Assembly (NCBI GenBank): GCA_026705605.1 | Contig: JAPPAK010000003.1 | Location: forward strand, 186,728 to 250,727 | Reading direction: 5' to 3' | Source: Chloroflexota bacterium | GTDB lineage: Bacteria; Chloroflexota; Dehalococcoidia; Tepidiformales; Tepidiformaceae | Length of the DNA stretch: 64,000 nucleotides | Part shown: one piece after another, positions 18,427-26,871 of the stretch | How positions within the stretch are numbered: position 1 is the first letter of the stretch | How the letters are laid out: every line of letters starts with the position of its first letter | The notes under the pieces: model-generated | Told to the model about the DNA's origin: nothing | Databases searched by the model: none | What the model saw: only the letters and a program-made list of their open reading frames with translations | Translations under genes and position numbers: made by a program

Positions 18427-19188
18427 TCAGGAACCGGCGACGACGGGGTTGCTGAGAATCCCCGCGCCGGTGACCTCGACCTCGACGGTGTCGCCGGGGC
18501 TGAGGGCCTGGGGCCGGCCGGGGGTGCCGCTGTAGATGATGTCGCCGGGCAGGAGCGTCATGACGGCGGCGGTGTAGCGCACGATCTCGGGAATATCGAG
18601 GATGAGCTCGTCGGAGCGCCCGTGCTGGGTCTCGACGCCGTTGGCGCGGGTGCGGACGTCGATCGCATCGTGGTCGAGTCCCGTCGCGATTGCGGGGCCG
18701 AAAACGCCGAAGGTGTCGGCGCCCTTGGCGCGCCACCACTGGCCGTCGTTCGCCTGCCAGTCGCGGGCGCTCACGTCGTTTCCGGCGGTGTAGCCAAAGA
18801 TGCCGCCGAGGGCCTCCTCGCGAGTGGGGGCGCTGAGCTCGCGGCCGATCACGATGACAATCTCGCCCTCGGGGTCGACGCGGGCGGAGGCGGCGGGGAG
18901 CCGGATGGGGTCGCCGGGGCCGGCGATGGACGAGAGGGGCTTGAGGAAGAGGGTGGGCGGATCGGGCGCGGGCTGGCCGCCGAGGTGGCTCGCGTAGTTG
19001 AGCCCGACGCAGACGATGGAGCGGGGTTCGCAGGGGGGCAGGAGGCGGACGCCGGCGAGGTCGATCGCTTCGCCGGTGCGCTGGGCGCCGTCCCAGAAGG
19101 GTTCGGCGATGACAGCGATGCGGTCACCTTCGAGCAGGCCGGCTCCGGTGGAGCCGTCGGGGCGGGCGAAGCGTACGTAGCGGTCCAT
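18427..19188 (-). CDS. Fumarylacetoacetate hydrolase (FAH) family protein
   Basis: A 253-residue FAH-fold protein. This family hydrolyses, decarboxylates or isomerises 2-oxo acids in aromatic and related catabolism. Motifs are CVGLNYASHLGG, FLKPLSSIAGPGDPI, the metal-binding DPEGEIVIVIGREL and GYTAGNDVSARDWQ, then GDIIYSGTPGRPQALSPGDTVEVEV. Length fits ureidoglycolate lyase or 2-hydroxyhepta-2,4-diene-dioate isomerase-like members; the substrate cannot be told. GGGAGG lies a few bases before the ATG at 19188. It follows proB-type genes on the same strand but is functionally unrelated to them. Confidence 0.9.
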   Translation of the reverse strand: MDRYVRFARPDGSTGAGLLEGDRIAVIAEPFWDGAQRTGEAIDLAGVRLLPPCEPRSIVCVGLNYASHLGGQPAPDPPTLFLKPLSSIAGPGDPIRLPAASARVDPEGEIVIVIGRELSAPTREEALGGIFGYTAGNDVSARDWQANDGQWWRAKGADTFGVFGPAIATGLDHDAIDVRTRANGVETQHGRSDELILDIPEIVRYTAAVMTLLPGDIIYSGTPGRPQALSPGDTVEVEVTGAGILSNPVVAGS

Positions 19189-19208
19189 GGGGCCTCCCGA
19201 TCGCGCTC

Positions 19209-20309
19209 CTAGAGGAGCACGAGGTTGTCGCGGTGGATGACCTCTTCGCCGTAGGCATAGCCGAGGGTCTCGGCGATGAGGTCGCTGCGAAGGCCGCGGA
19301 TGCGCAGGACTTCGCTGCTGGCGTAGTTCGTAATGCCGGCCGCGACGCGCTTGCCGTCGTCATCGCGGACCTCGATGGCCTCGCCGCGCTCGAAGGCGCC
19401 CTCGACGTCCTTGACGCCAGCGGGGAGCAGGCTGCGCCCGCGCTCGCGCAGGGCGGATGCTGCGCCACCATCGACGACGAGATGGCCGCTCACACCGGCG
19501 TTCCCGAGGATCCAGCGCTTGCGGCTCTCGAGCTGGTTGGTGGCAGGAGAGAAGCGAGTGCCGATAGCCGTCCCTTCAGCCGCGGTCAGGAGGGCATCGG
19601 GTGTGCGGCCGTTGGCGATGACGACTGCGGCGCCACCCTGGGTCGCGACGCGCGCGGCGCTGACCTTCGAGGTCATGCCGCCCCGGCCGGGGCCGTCGCC
19701 GGCGGCGTCCTCGTGGCGCTCGTCGATCGCGTCGACCTCGTCGATGAGGCGGGCGGAGGGGTCGAGGGCGGGGTCGGCGGTGTAGAGGCCGTCAACATCG
19801 GTGAGGATGACGAGCAGATCGGCGTCGATCAGGTTCGCGACGAAGGCCGAGAGGCTGTCGTTTTCGCCGATGCGGGAGGCGAGCACCTCGTCGAGGGCGA
19901 CGGCGTCGTTCTCGTTGACGACGGGGACGGCGCCACAGTCCAGAAGGTCGCGGAGCGTGGTGCGCGCGTTCAGGTAGCCGAGGCGGTCGCTGAGGTCGCG
20001 GCGGGTGAGGAGCACCTGGGCGACGACGGTGTCGTGCCATTCGAAGAGCTCGTCCCAGCTCTGCATGAGGTGGCTCTGGCCAACGCTGGCGAGGGCCTGG
20101 CGGCTCAGTTCGGGGGCATCGGGGCGGCGGCCGAGGACGTGGCGTCCGGCGGCCTGAGCGCCGCTGGAAACGATGGCCACCTCGCAGCCCGCTTCGCGCA
20201 AACGAGCGACCTGCCCCACGAGCCGGGACATCGCCACGAGATCGAGGCGATCCGAGCCGGCCGTGAGGAGGCTCGTGCCGAATTTGGCGACGATGCGGCG
20301 GTAGCGCAT
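19209..20309 (-). CDS. proB: Glutamate 5-kinase with PUA domain
   Basis: First enzyme of proline synthesis, phosphorylating L-glutamate. The 366-residue protein has the amino acid kinase domain (KFGTSLLT, VSSGAQAAGR, VNENDAV, LTDVDGLYTADP, GRGGMTSKVSAARVATQGG) and a C-terminal PUA domain (about 275-355). The start at 20309 is fixed by a TACCAT -10 hexamer only six bases upstream, so the mRNA is probably leaderless. It is divergent from murJ with 84 bases between the starts. proA is not in the window. Confidence 0.95.
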   Translation of the reverse strand: MRYRRIVAKFGTSLLTAGSDRLDLVAMSRLVGQVARLREAGCEVAIVSSGAQAAGRHVLGRRPDAPELSRQALASVGQSHLMQSWDELFEWHDTVVAQVLLTRRDLSDRLGYLNARTTLRDLLDCGAVPVVNENDAVALDEVLASRIGENDSLSAFVANLIDADLLVILTDVDGLYTADPALDPSARLIDEVDAIDERHEDAAGDGPGRGGMTSKVSAARVATQGGAAVVIANGRTPDALLTAAEGTAIGTRFSPATNQLESRKRWILGNAGVSGHLVVDGGAASALRERGRSLLPAGVKDVEGAFERGEAIEVRDDDGKRVAAGITNYASSEVLRIRGLRSDLIAETLGYAYGEEVIHRDNLVLL

Positions 20310-20315
20310 GGCTCC

Positions 20316-20321
20316 ATGGTA
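20316..20321 (-). promoter_or_regulatory. -10 hexamer TACCAT of proB (leaderless type)
   Basis: TACCAT, six bases, then ATG at 20309 on the minus strand. Confidence 0.6.
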
Positions 20322-20380
20322 GCGGCGCGGGGCGATGGCGCTACGTGGTGGAGCGCTGCGACCGCAGATCGGCGAGGCCG

Positions 20381-20386
20381 TACCAT
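20381..20386 (+). promoter_or_regulatory. -10 hexamer TACCAT of murJ (leaderless type)
   Basis: TACCAT overlaps an in-frame ATG at 20385. Seven bases later is a second in-frame ATG at 20394, which fits the hexamer-to-start distance seen at the other leaderless genes. Confidence 0.55.
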
Positions 20387-20393
20387 GCCCCGC

Positions 20394-22001
20394 ATGGCCG
20401 CCGAGGGGTCGTCCGAGGGAAGGCTTGATGGCGCACGCCAGGGGCTCGCGATCGCGGCGGCGATCGTGGCGTTCGGCTTCCTGGGGTCGCGCCTGCTGGG
20501 GGTGGTGCGCACGGCGGCGATCGCGGATGCGTTCGGCGCAAGCCCGGAGCTCGACGCCTACTGGGTGGCCTTCCGCGTTCCCGACCTGATCTTCCAGGTG
20601 CTGGCTGGGGCGACGCTCGGAAGCGCGTTCATCCCCGTGTTCACACGGCTGTACCGGCGTGAGGGAACCGAGTCCGCGTGGAGGCTGGCGAGCAACGTCC
20701 TGACGATCGTGTTCGTCGCGACGGCCCTGCTTTGCCTGATTGCGCTGGCGCTGGCGCCGTGGCTCGTACCGCTGTTCGCGCCGGGGCTCGGCGACGACAT
20801 CGGGCGCGGCGACGAGCTGACCTCGGAAGCGGTGAAGCTCACACGGATCATGCTGCTCTCGCCGCTGTTGCTCTCGGTGAGCGGGATGATCACGGGCATC
20901 CTGAACGCGCGGCAGCACTTCTTCCTGCCGGCGCTGGCGCCGTCGCTCTACAACATCGGGATCATCGTGGGGGCGCTGGCGCTGGCGGGGCGGTTCGGGG
21001 TGGAGGGGCTGGCGATCGGCGTCGTCGCGGGCTCGGCGGCGCACCTGGTCATCCAGATTCCGGGGCTCGTACGGGAACGGATGCGATACGGTTTCCGCCT
21101 CAACCTCGGCGACGCCCCCACGCTGGAGGTCGCGCGGCTGATGGCGCCACGCGTGCTGGGGCTGGCGGCGGCGCAGGCGAATTTCGTCGTGACGACGACG
21201 TTCTTCGCTTCGAAGGTCGGGACGTCGGCCATTTCGGGGCTGACGTTCGCGTGGCTGATCGCGAGCCTGCCGGTTGCACTCTTCGGCATTGCCCTCTCGA
21301 CGGCGGCGTTCCCGACGCTGGCGGAACATGAGGCGGCGGGGGACCGGCGCAGCCTCCTTGAGACGGTCTCGCGGGTGTTACGGACGATCCTGTTCTTCTC
21401 AATACCGGCGGCCCTGGGGCTGGCGTTCCTGCGGGAGCCGGCAACGATGGTGCTGCTCGAACGAGGCGCGTTCGGGGCGAGCGACACGGCGATTACCTCG
21501 GCGGCGCTGGGATTTCTCTGCCTCAGCATCGTGCCGCAGGCCGCGATCGAGATTCACAGCCGCGGCTTCTATGCACTCGGCGACACGCGCACGCCGGTTC
21601 TGCTGACGGTCGGGGCAGTGGTGGTGAACATCGTCCTGAGCACGATCCTCTGGGAGCGGTACGGGGTGGAGGGGCTGGCGATCTCGCTGTCGGTGGCCTC
21701 GTGGCTGGAGTGGATCTTCCTGTACTGGCTGTACGCGAGGCGGACGGGGTCGGCGGCGGATGCGTTCCGGGACCTGCACGCGATCGCGCGCATCGCGGCG
21801 GCGGCAGCGGCGATGGCGCTGTTCCTCGGGCTGGTGCTACCGACGTTCGACGAGCCGGGGTCGGCGGCAGCGTGGGTGACGGTCTTCGCCGCCGCGATCG
21901 CGGGGCTGGCGGTGTACTTGGGGGTGGCGATCCTGCTGCGGGTGGAGGAGGTCGACGAGGCACGAAGCCGATTGCTGTCGCTGCTTCGGCCTCGGGAGTA
22001 G
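20394..22001 (+). CDS. murJ: Lipid II flippase MurJ (MviN family)
   Basis: Integral membrane flippase for lipid-linked peptidoglycan precursor, about 535 residues with some 14 hydrophobic segments. Family features include FGFLGSRLLGVVRTAAIADAFGAS near the N-terminus, DAYWVAFRVPDLIFQVLAGATLGSAFIPVF, and SRGFYALGDTRTPV. The start at 20394 is preferred to the ATG at 20385 because the latter lies inside the probable -10 hexamer. Together with gatD this argues that the organism makes peptidoglycan. It converges on the DUF503 gene with a gap of 6 bases. Confidence 0.93.
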   Translation: MAAEGSSEGRLDGARQGLAIAAAIVAFGFLGSRLLGVVRTAAIADAFGASPELDAYWVAFRVPDLIFQVLAGATLGSAFIPVFTRLYRREGTESAWRLASNVLTIVFVATALLCLIALALAPWLVPLFAPGLGDDIGRGDELTSEAVKLTRIMLLSPLLLSVSGMITGILNARQHFFLPALAPSLYNIGIIVGALALAGRFGVEGLAIGVVAGSAAHLVIQIPGLVRERMRYGFRLNLGDAPTLEVARLMAPRVLGLAAAQANFVVTTTFFASKVGTSAISGLTFAWLIASLPVALFGIALSTAAFPTLAEHEAAGDRRSLLETVSRVLRTILFFSIPAALGLAFLREPATMVLLERGAFGASDTAITSAALGFLCLSIVPQAAIEIHSRGFYALGDTRTPVLLTVGAVVVNIVLSTILWERYGVEGLAISLSVASWLEWIFLYWLYARRTGSAADAFRDLHAIARIAAAAAAMALFLGLVLPTFDEPGSAAAWVTVFAAAIAGLAVYLGVAILLRVEEVDEARSRLLSLLRPRE

Positions 22002-22007
22002 CGCCCT

Positions 22008-22295
22008 TCAGACGCTGATGAGCTCGGTCTCGATGTCGATGACCTCGGCGTCGAGCCGCCACCCCTCAACGGCGCTGGCTATCTCCTGGAGCTGGGCGTC
22101 GGCGTGCGCGCTCTCGCTGGAGAGGCAGGCGACGGCGATGGTCGTCAAGTCGAGAGCGTCGAGGTCGCCGGCCTCGCTAACGGCGGCGTTGTAGCGATGG
22201 CGCAGGCGTTCGACTACCGACTTCACGAGGGCGCGCTTCTCCTTGCGCGAGTGGGCGACGAAGCGGAGGCGGATGCGGAGGAGGCCGAGGACCAT
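22008..22295 (-). CDS. DUF503 (YlxP-like) protein
   Basis: A 95-residue protein of the DUF503 family, known from YlxP, which is often encoded near translation and ribosome maturation genes. It begins MVLGLLRIRLRFVAHSRKEKRALVKSVVERL, containing the characteristic SRKEKR-L-K segment, and has an alternating beta/alpha pattern. Molecular function is not established. It is the last gene of a minus-strand unit after mtaB and scpB, 9 bases after the scpB stop. Confidence 0.85.
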   Translation of the reverse strand: MVLGLLRIRLRFVAHSRKEKRALVKSVVERLRHRYNAAVSEAGDLDALDLTTIAVACLSSESAHADAQLQEIASAVEGWRLDAEVIDIETELISV

Positions 22296-22304
22296 CGGTG
22301 CGGC

Positions 22305-22862
22305 TCAGATGTCGACGGTTTCGGGAGGGTCGTCCTCGGGGAGGGGCGGGAGGTCGGAGGGGCCGAGGAGGCCGAAGTGCTCGTAGAAACGGGGTGCGGG
22401 GCGGTAGAGGCGGGGGCGTCCAGGCGAGCGAGCGGTGCCGACGTTCTCGATGAGGCCACGCTGCTCGAGGTTCGCGACGATCCGGTCGGAGTTGACCCCG
22501 CGGATGGCCTCGACTTCGCCACGTGTGCAGGGCTGGCGGTAGGCAACGATGGTGAGGGTCTCGAGGGCGGCTCGCGAGAGGCGCACGGCGGCTTCCTGGC
22601 CCAGGAGCTGGGAGACGTAGGGCGCGTATTCGGGGGCCGTGACGAGCTGGTAGCGCCCACCCTCCTCCTGGAGGCGGAGGCCGCGGGCCTCGTAATCGGC
22701 TGCGAGCCGTTCGAGCCCGGTGCGGATGGAGCGCTCACCGACGCCGGTTGCGCGGGCGAGCGCAGCCGCGCCGAGCGGCTCTTCGGAGGCGAGGAGGAGG
22801 GCCTCCAGCACCCAGGGGAGCTCGTCGCGGGAGGGGCGGTCGGGAGGGGTGGGGTCGGTCAT
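22305..22862 (-). CDS. scpB: Segregation and condensation protein ScpB
   Basis: Kleisin-associated winged-helix subunit of the Smc-ScpA-ScpB condensin. The 185-residue protein has the tandem winged helices with LEALLLASEEPLGAAAL, ETLTIVAYRQPCTRGEVEAIRGVNSD and LEQRGLIENVGTARSPGRPRLY. The ATG at 22862 overlaps the mtaB stop by four bases (ATGA). scpA, often just upstream, is not here; mtaB takes that place. Confidence 0.93.
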   Translation of the reverse strand: MTDPTPPDRPSRDELPWVLEALLLASEEPLGAAALARATGVGERSIRTGLERLAADYEARGLRLQEEGGRYQLVTAPEYAPYVSQLLGQEAAVRLSRAALETLTIVAYRQPCTRGEVEAIRGVNSDRIVANLEQRGLIENVGTARSPGRPRLYRPAPRFYEHFGLLGPSDLPPLPEDDPPETVDI

Positions 22863-24145
22863 ACGGCACTCCCCACGCTGGCCGCGAGACCATCGCCCAG
22901 GGGCTCTCCGAGGGCGGCGGGCGTAATGCGACCCGCCAGGTCGTCGGCGCTCTGGGCGTAGACGGAGACGTAGTTGTCGGTGAGTCCGTGCCAGCGAACG
23001 CCCTCGGGTGTCGTGCGCTGTTCCTCCCAGAGCACGGGGCGGACCTCGCCGCTGAATCGGGCGCGGAAGGCGGCAGCGAGGTCATCGGCGAGCGCAAGGA
23101 GCCGGGCCATGCGCTCCTTGCGAACCTCGACCGGAACCTGGTCGGGCATGCCGGCAGCGGCGGTGCGGGCGCGGGGGGAGTAGGGGAAGGCGTGAATGCG
23201 GGCGAAGGCGGCCTCCTCACAGAGACCGAGGGTGGCGGCGAAGTCGCCGTCGGTTTCGCCGGGAAAGCCCGCGATGACATCGGTGGTGACGGCAGCATCG
23301 GGGACGGCTGCGCGGATGCGTGCGAGGGCGTTCCAGTAGTCAGCGATGTCGTAGCGGCGGCGCATGCGCGCGAGAACGGGGTCGGCGCCGGACTGGAGGG
23401 CGAGGTGGAAGTGGGGCATGAGGCGGGGATCGTCCCAGAGGGCGAGTAGCTCGGGGGTAATGTCCTGGGGCTGGAGGGAGCTGAAGCGCAGGCGCGGGGT
23501 CTCCGTCAGGGCGAGCACCCCGGCGATCAGGTCGCGGGGAGTGAGGGGATCGGGGAGGTCGCGGCCCCAGGCGCCGAGTTGGGTGCCGGTCAACACGACC
23601 TCGCGGGCGCCGCGGGCGTGGGCGGCGACGACATCCCGGGAAACGTCGTCGATCGACCGCGAGACCTCGCGGCCACGGGTTCGGGGAACGATGCAGAAGG
23701 CACAGACGTCGTTGCAGCCCTCCTGCGCCTTCACGAACGAGCGGGTGTGGAGGGCGGAAGAGGGCGCGGGGGAGAGCGGGGAGGGGGCAGGGGCGAACGC
23801 GGTCAGCGTCTCGACGAGGCGGGCATGCTCAGCCTCGGTCGTGCCGGTAACGAAGTCGGCGCCGAGCGCCTCGACGACCTCCTCCCCTGCGGAGCGCGGA
23901 TAGCAGCCGGTCACGGCGACAGGGGCGGCGGGGGAGAGGCGGCGGGCGGCGCGGATGAGGCGTCGCGACTTGCGGTCGGCGGCGTGGGTGACGGAGCAGG
24001 TGTTGACGACGACGGCATCGGCCTCGCACATGGCATCGACGACGTCGTAGCCGGCTGCACCGAGGCGGGCGGCGATGGACTCGCTATCGGCGAGGTTGAG
24101 CTTGCAGCCGAGGGTGAGCACGGACGCGACGGGGCGGCGGGGCAT
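22859..24145 (-). CDS. mtaB: tRNA t6A37 methylthiotransferase MtaB
   Basis: Radical SAM methylthiotransferase that converts t6A37 to ms2t6A37 in tRNA. The 428-residue protein has the UPF0004 domain with cluster cysteines (TLGCKLN, VNTCSVT, VTGCY), the radical SAM motif CNDVCAFCIVP and a C-terminal TRAM-like segment. TLGCKLN and the short C-terminus favour MtaB over MiaB or RimO. The ATG at 24145 lies six bases after TACCAT on the minus strand (leaderless type). First gene of the mtaB-scpB-DUF503 unit. Confidence 0.92.
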   Translation of the reverse strand: MPRRPVASVLTLGCKLNLADSESIAARLGAAGYDVVDAMCEADAVVVNTCSVTHAADRKSRRLIRAARRLSPAAPVAVTGCYPRSAGEEVVEALGADFVTGTTEAEHARLVETLTAFAPAPSPLSPAPSSALHTRSFVKAQEGCNDVCAFCIVPRTRGREVSRSIDDVSRDVVAAHARGAREVVLTGTQLGAWGRDLPDPLTPRDLIAGVLALTETPRLRFSSLQPQDITPELLALWDDPRLMPHFHLALQSGADPVLARMRRRYDIADYWNALARIRAAVPDAAVTTDVIAGFPGETDGDFAATLGLCEEAAFARIHAFPYSPRARTAAAGMPDQVPVEVRKERMARLLALADDLAAAFRARFSGEVRPVLWEEQRTTPEGVRWHGLTDNYVSVYAQSADDLAGRITPAALGEPLGDGLAASVGSAV

Positions 24146-24151
24146 GGCGGT

Positions 24152-24157
24152 ATGGTA
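24152..24157 (-). promoter_or_regulatory. -10 hexamer TACCAT of mtaB-scpB unit (leaderless type)
   Basis: TACCAT, six bases, then ATG at 24145 on the minus strand. Confidence 0.6.
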
Positions 24158-24208
24158 TCGCCACGGGGAGACAGGGGGCAGGGAGGGGCCGAGCAGGGAG
24201 GCAAGACC

Positions 24209-24595
24209 GTGAGTGAGACGCAGCCGGAGTCGGGCAGGTCAAGGGTGACCGTGCTGGCGCTCGACCGCTGGGGAAGCGTGCTCGTGGGAGGGGAAGGTCC
24301 GCCCTCGGCGATCCTGCGCGGGGGCGAGAGCGCCGACGCAGGGGCGCTCCGCGTGTTCGAGGAGACGACGGGTGAGCTTCTGGAAGAGCTGCACCTGTTT
24401 CGCGACGGAGAGGCCAGCCACCACATCTATTACTGCGACCCGGACCTCGATCTCGCTGAGCTCGATCCGCCCGCGGGAACCTCGCTTCGCTACATGGCGC
24501 CTGTCGAGATCGAGGAGGCCGGCCTGCCGGATGAGGCGCGGGCGCTGCTGACGCGATTCGTGGGGAGCAGCGCCTACCGGGCGATGTTCCACTAG
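24209..24595 (+). CDS. Unknown protein, possibly a degenerate Nudix domain, 128 aa
   Basis: A small soluble protein starting at GTG 24209 with GGGAGG nine bases upstream. The segment VTVLALDRWGSVLVGG, the GALRVFEETTGE helix and later LRYMAPVEIEE resemble the strands and helix of a Nudix fold, but the box RExxEExG is reduced to RVFEETTG, so pyrophosphohydrolase activity is unlikely. The frame is open well upstream of 24209, but that part is antisense to mtaB. It precedes the CNNM transporter gene on the same strand. The family suggestion is weak. Confidence 0.6.
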   Translation: MSETQPESGRSRVTVLALDRWGSVLVGGEGPPSAILRGGESADAGALRVFEETTGELLEELHLFRDGEASHHIYYCDPDLDLAELDPPAGTSLRYMAPVEIEEAGLPDEARALLTRFVGSSAYRAMFH

Positions 24596-24652
24596 CGGCG
24601 CGGCTGCGCCCAACAGCACTGGCCGTACCATGGAAGACCGAAGGAGTCCTCC

Positions 24653-25981
24653 GTGTCGGATGTCACGATCATCGTCGGCCTGCTGGCCGTTGTCGCGCTC
24701 ATAGCTGCGAACGGCCTCTTTGTCGCGACCGAGTTCGCGTACGTCGCCGTGCGACGCACGCAGATCGAGCAGCTCGCGGGGCGCGGCCATGCGCGCGCGC
24801 GCCTCTTGCTGGGCTCGCTCAAGCGCCTCGATATGTGCATCGCGACGACGCAGCTGGGGGTCACCATGTCGAGCCTCGGGCTCGGCTGGGTGGGTGAGCC
24901 GGCGCTTGCGAGCCTGATCGAGCCCGGCCTTGAGGACCTGCTCGGGGACGCGTTGGGGACGGCCGCCGCCCACACGATCGCGGTGACGGTGGCGTTCATC
25001 TTCATCACGGCGGTGCTGATCGTGTTCGGGGAACTGGCCCCGAAACACATCGCCCTGGCCCGGGCCGAGCGCACAGCGCTCCTGGTGGCCGCTCCGATCG
25101 AGGTGTTCACCCGCATCCTGCGGCCCTTCATCTGGCTCCTGAACGGGATGGGCGTGGGCGTCGCGCGGTTGGCCGGCGTACGGCCCGTGCGGGAACGGCA
25201 GTCGACGCTCGCGCCGGAGGAGCTCGAGCTGGTGATGGAGGCGAGCGCGCGGGCGGGGCTGCTCTCGACGGCAGAGGTGTTGCTGGCGAGCCGGGGCCTC
25301 GAATTCGGCGAGATTCAGGCGGACCAGATCATGGCGCCGCGCCGGGACGTCGCGGCGATCGATGCCGACTCCTCGATGGACGAGGTGCTGGCGATCACGG
25401 GGGAGCACCCGCACCGGCGCTACCCGGTCTACGAGGGCGACCTCGACCACGTTATCGGGCTGCTCGATACGAAGGACTTGATGCGGGTCGTGCGGGAAGG
25501 CGGCGAGGACTGGCGCTCCGTTATCGGTCCGGTGGTCGCGATCCCCGAGTCGGTCAGCCTCGAGGTCGCGGTCACGGAGATGCGTGCGCAGGGCGCGAAT
25601 CTGGTCGTGCTCATCGATGAGCACGGCGGCACGAGCGGCATCCTGAGCGGCGACGACGTGCTCGCGCGGCTGCTCGGGCAGTGGCACGCCGGGACCCGCC
25701 AGCAGGCGGGCGAGCGCGTGCGCTCGCTGCCGAACGGGAACCTGCTGCTGGACGGCCTCGCCCTTGTCTCGGACCTGGAGGACGTGGCGGAGATCGAGCT
25801 CGAAGGCACAGGCGAGGACTTCGACACGGTCAGCGGCTTCGTAATGGAGCGGCTGGGGCGGATCCCCGCCGTCGGCGAGCGGTTCGAGGAAGCGGGCTTC
25901 GAGTTCCAGGTGACGGCGATGGACGGCCGGCGCGTGGCACGCGTGGTCGCGAGGCGGGGCGTGCCCGTGGAGCAGGGCTAG
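24653..25981 (+). CDS. CNNM/CBS-pair HlyC/CorC-family transporter
   Basis: A 442-residue membrane protein of the CNNM (DUF21) family, associated with Mg2+/Co2+ efflux. Three to four helices occupy about residues 5-175 (GLLAVVALIAANGLFVATEF; GELAPKHIALARAER is the conserved intracellular turn). Two CBS motifs follow (about 215-345; HPHRRYPVYEGDLDHVIGLL) and then the CorC/HlyC C-terminal domain with FDTVSGFVMERLGRIP. The GTG start has AAGGAG at 24641-24646, and a TACCAT hexamer at 24626-24631 gives a short leader. Its TAG shares a CTAG with the convergent PAP2 gene. Confidence 0.92.
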   Translation: MSDVTIIVGLLAVVALIAANGLFVATEFAYVAVRRTQIEQLAGRGHARARLLLGSLKRLDMCIATTQLGVTMSSLGLGWVGEPALASLIEPGLEDLLGDALGTAAAHTIAVTVAFIFITAVLIVFGELAPKHIALARAERTALLVAAPIEVFTRILRPFIWLLNGMGVGVARLAGVRPVRERQSTLAPEELELVMEASARAGLLSTAEVLLASRGLEFGEIQADQIMAPRRDVAAIDADSSMDEVLAITGEHPHRRYPVYEGDLDHVIGLLDTKDLMRVVREGGEDWRSVIGPVVAIPESVSLEVAVTEMRAQGANLVVLIDEHGGTSGILSGDDVLARLLGQWHAGTRQQAGERVRSLPNGNLLLDGLALVSDLEDVAEIELEGTGEDFDTVSGFVMERLGRIPAVGERFEEAGFEFQVTAMDGRRVARVVARRGVPVEQG

Positions 25982-26784
25982 CCGGGAGCGAGCGCGGGCA
26001 GGAAACGGGCGAGAGCGGCCCGCAGGAGGCGCATCGCCTCGGGCTGGGCGCGCCGCATGGCCTCGGCAATGGCGAGTCCCGCCAGCGAGACGATGGCCCC
26101 GTAGACGGCATCGATGATGAAGTGGTTCGCCGTCACGACGATGGAAAAGAACATGAGGACGGGCCACATCACCCCTCCGAAGACGATCCAGGCGTGGTGG
26201 CGCCCGACCCAGGCGAAGGCTCCGCCGAGGAGCATCGACCAGCCGAAGTGGAGGCTGGGCACAGCCGCGTAGGGATTCACGAAGGCCTGGGCTTCCTGCG
26301 CCTGGTAGCCGACGCGGTCGAGGACGGCCATGGTGTCGATGTAGCCGGCGAAAGGGACGAGGCGGGGTGGAGCCACCGGATAGAGCGCGTAGATGACGAC
26401 GCCGATCGCGCCCGAGGCGAGGAAGGCCGTGCGCATGAGGCCGTAGGTTGAGCGGTGCCAGACCCAGAGGAAGACGGCGAGCACGATCACCAGGGGCATG
26501 TGGCCCCAGAAGTAGACCCAGTTCATCGCGCGGACGGCCCAGTACTCGTCGATGATCCAGGACTGCCATTCGACCTCCCAGTAGAAACCGAGTGCGCGTT
26601 CGAGCTCGATGAGGTCGAGGCCGTTGGAGAGGGCTTCGCCGGCGCGGTCGACGACGGCGCCACGGATGAAGAAGTAGACGAGGAAGGCGATCACCACCAC
26701 GACCGCTTCCTGGATGCCGGTGCGCCGGGTGAAGTGCCAGAAGCGGAGGGCGTTGGCTCGCGAGAGGTCCATGCTGATGGCCAT
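25978..26784 (-). CDS. PAP2-superfamily membrane phosphatase/phosphotransferase (Aur1/Ipt1-like)
   Basis: A 268-residue protein with about six membrane helices and the PAP2 motifs in the Aur1-like form: YPVAPPRL, AVPSLHFGW and TANHFIIDAVYG, whose histidines form the phosphate site. Such proteins act on lipid phosphates or transfer phosphoinositol or phosphoryl groups. The N-terminal segment ELERALGFYWE and the pattern WVYFWGHMP are typical of the PAP2_3 group. The start may be the ATG at 26784 or at 26772. It is divergent from pepA. Confidence 0.85.
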   Translation of the reverse strand: MAISMDLSRANALRFWHFTRRTGIQEAVVVVIAFLVYFFIRGAVVDRAGEALSNGLDLIELERALGFYWEVEWQSWIIDEYWAVRAMNWVYFWGHMPLVIVLAVFLWVWHRSTYGLMRTAFLASGAIGVVIYALYPVAPPRLVPFAGYIDTMAVLDRVGYQAQEAQAFVNPYAAVPSLHFGWSMLLGGAFAWVGRHHAWIVFGGVMWPVLMFFSIVVTANHFIIDAVYGAIVSLAGLAIAEAMRRAQPEAMRLLRAALARFLPALAPG

Positions 26785-26800
26785 GGCGATGGGGCGCGGC

Positions 26801-26828
26801 TTGCCGCCTCAGAGGGGACGGCTACACT
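26801..26828 (+). promoter_or_regulatory. Promoter of pepA
   Basis: -35 TTGCCG (26801-26806), 16-base spacer, -10 TACACT (26823-26828). This gives a leader of about 37 bases containing AGAGGG before the ATG at 26872. Confidence 0.55.
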
Positions 26829-26871
26829 CTCCGGTGGCGCACGCTACCAAACTTCCGGAAGAGGGCCAACG

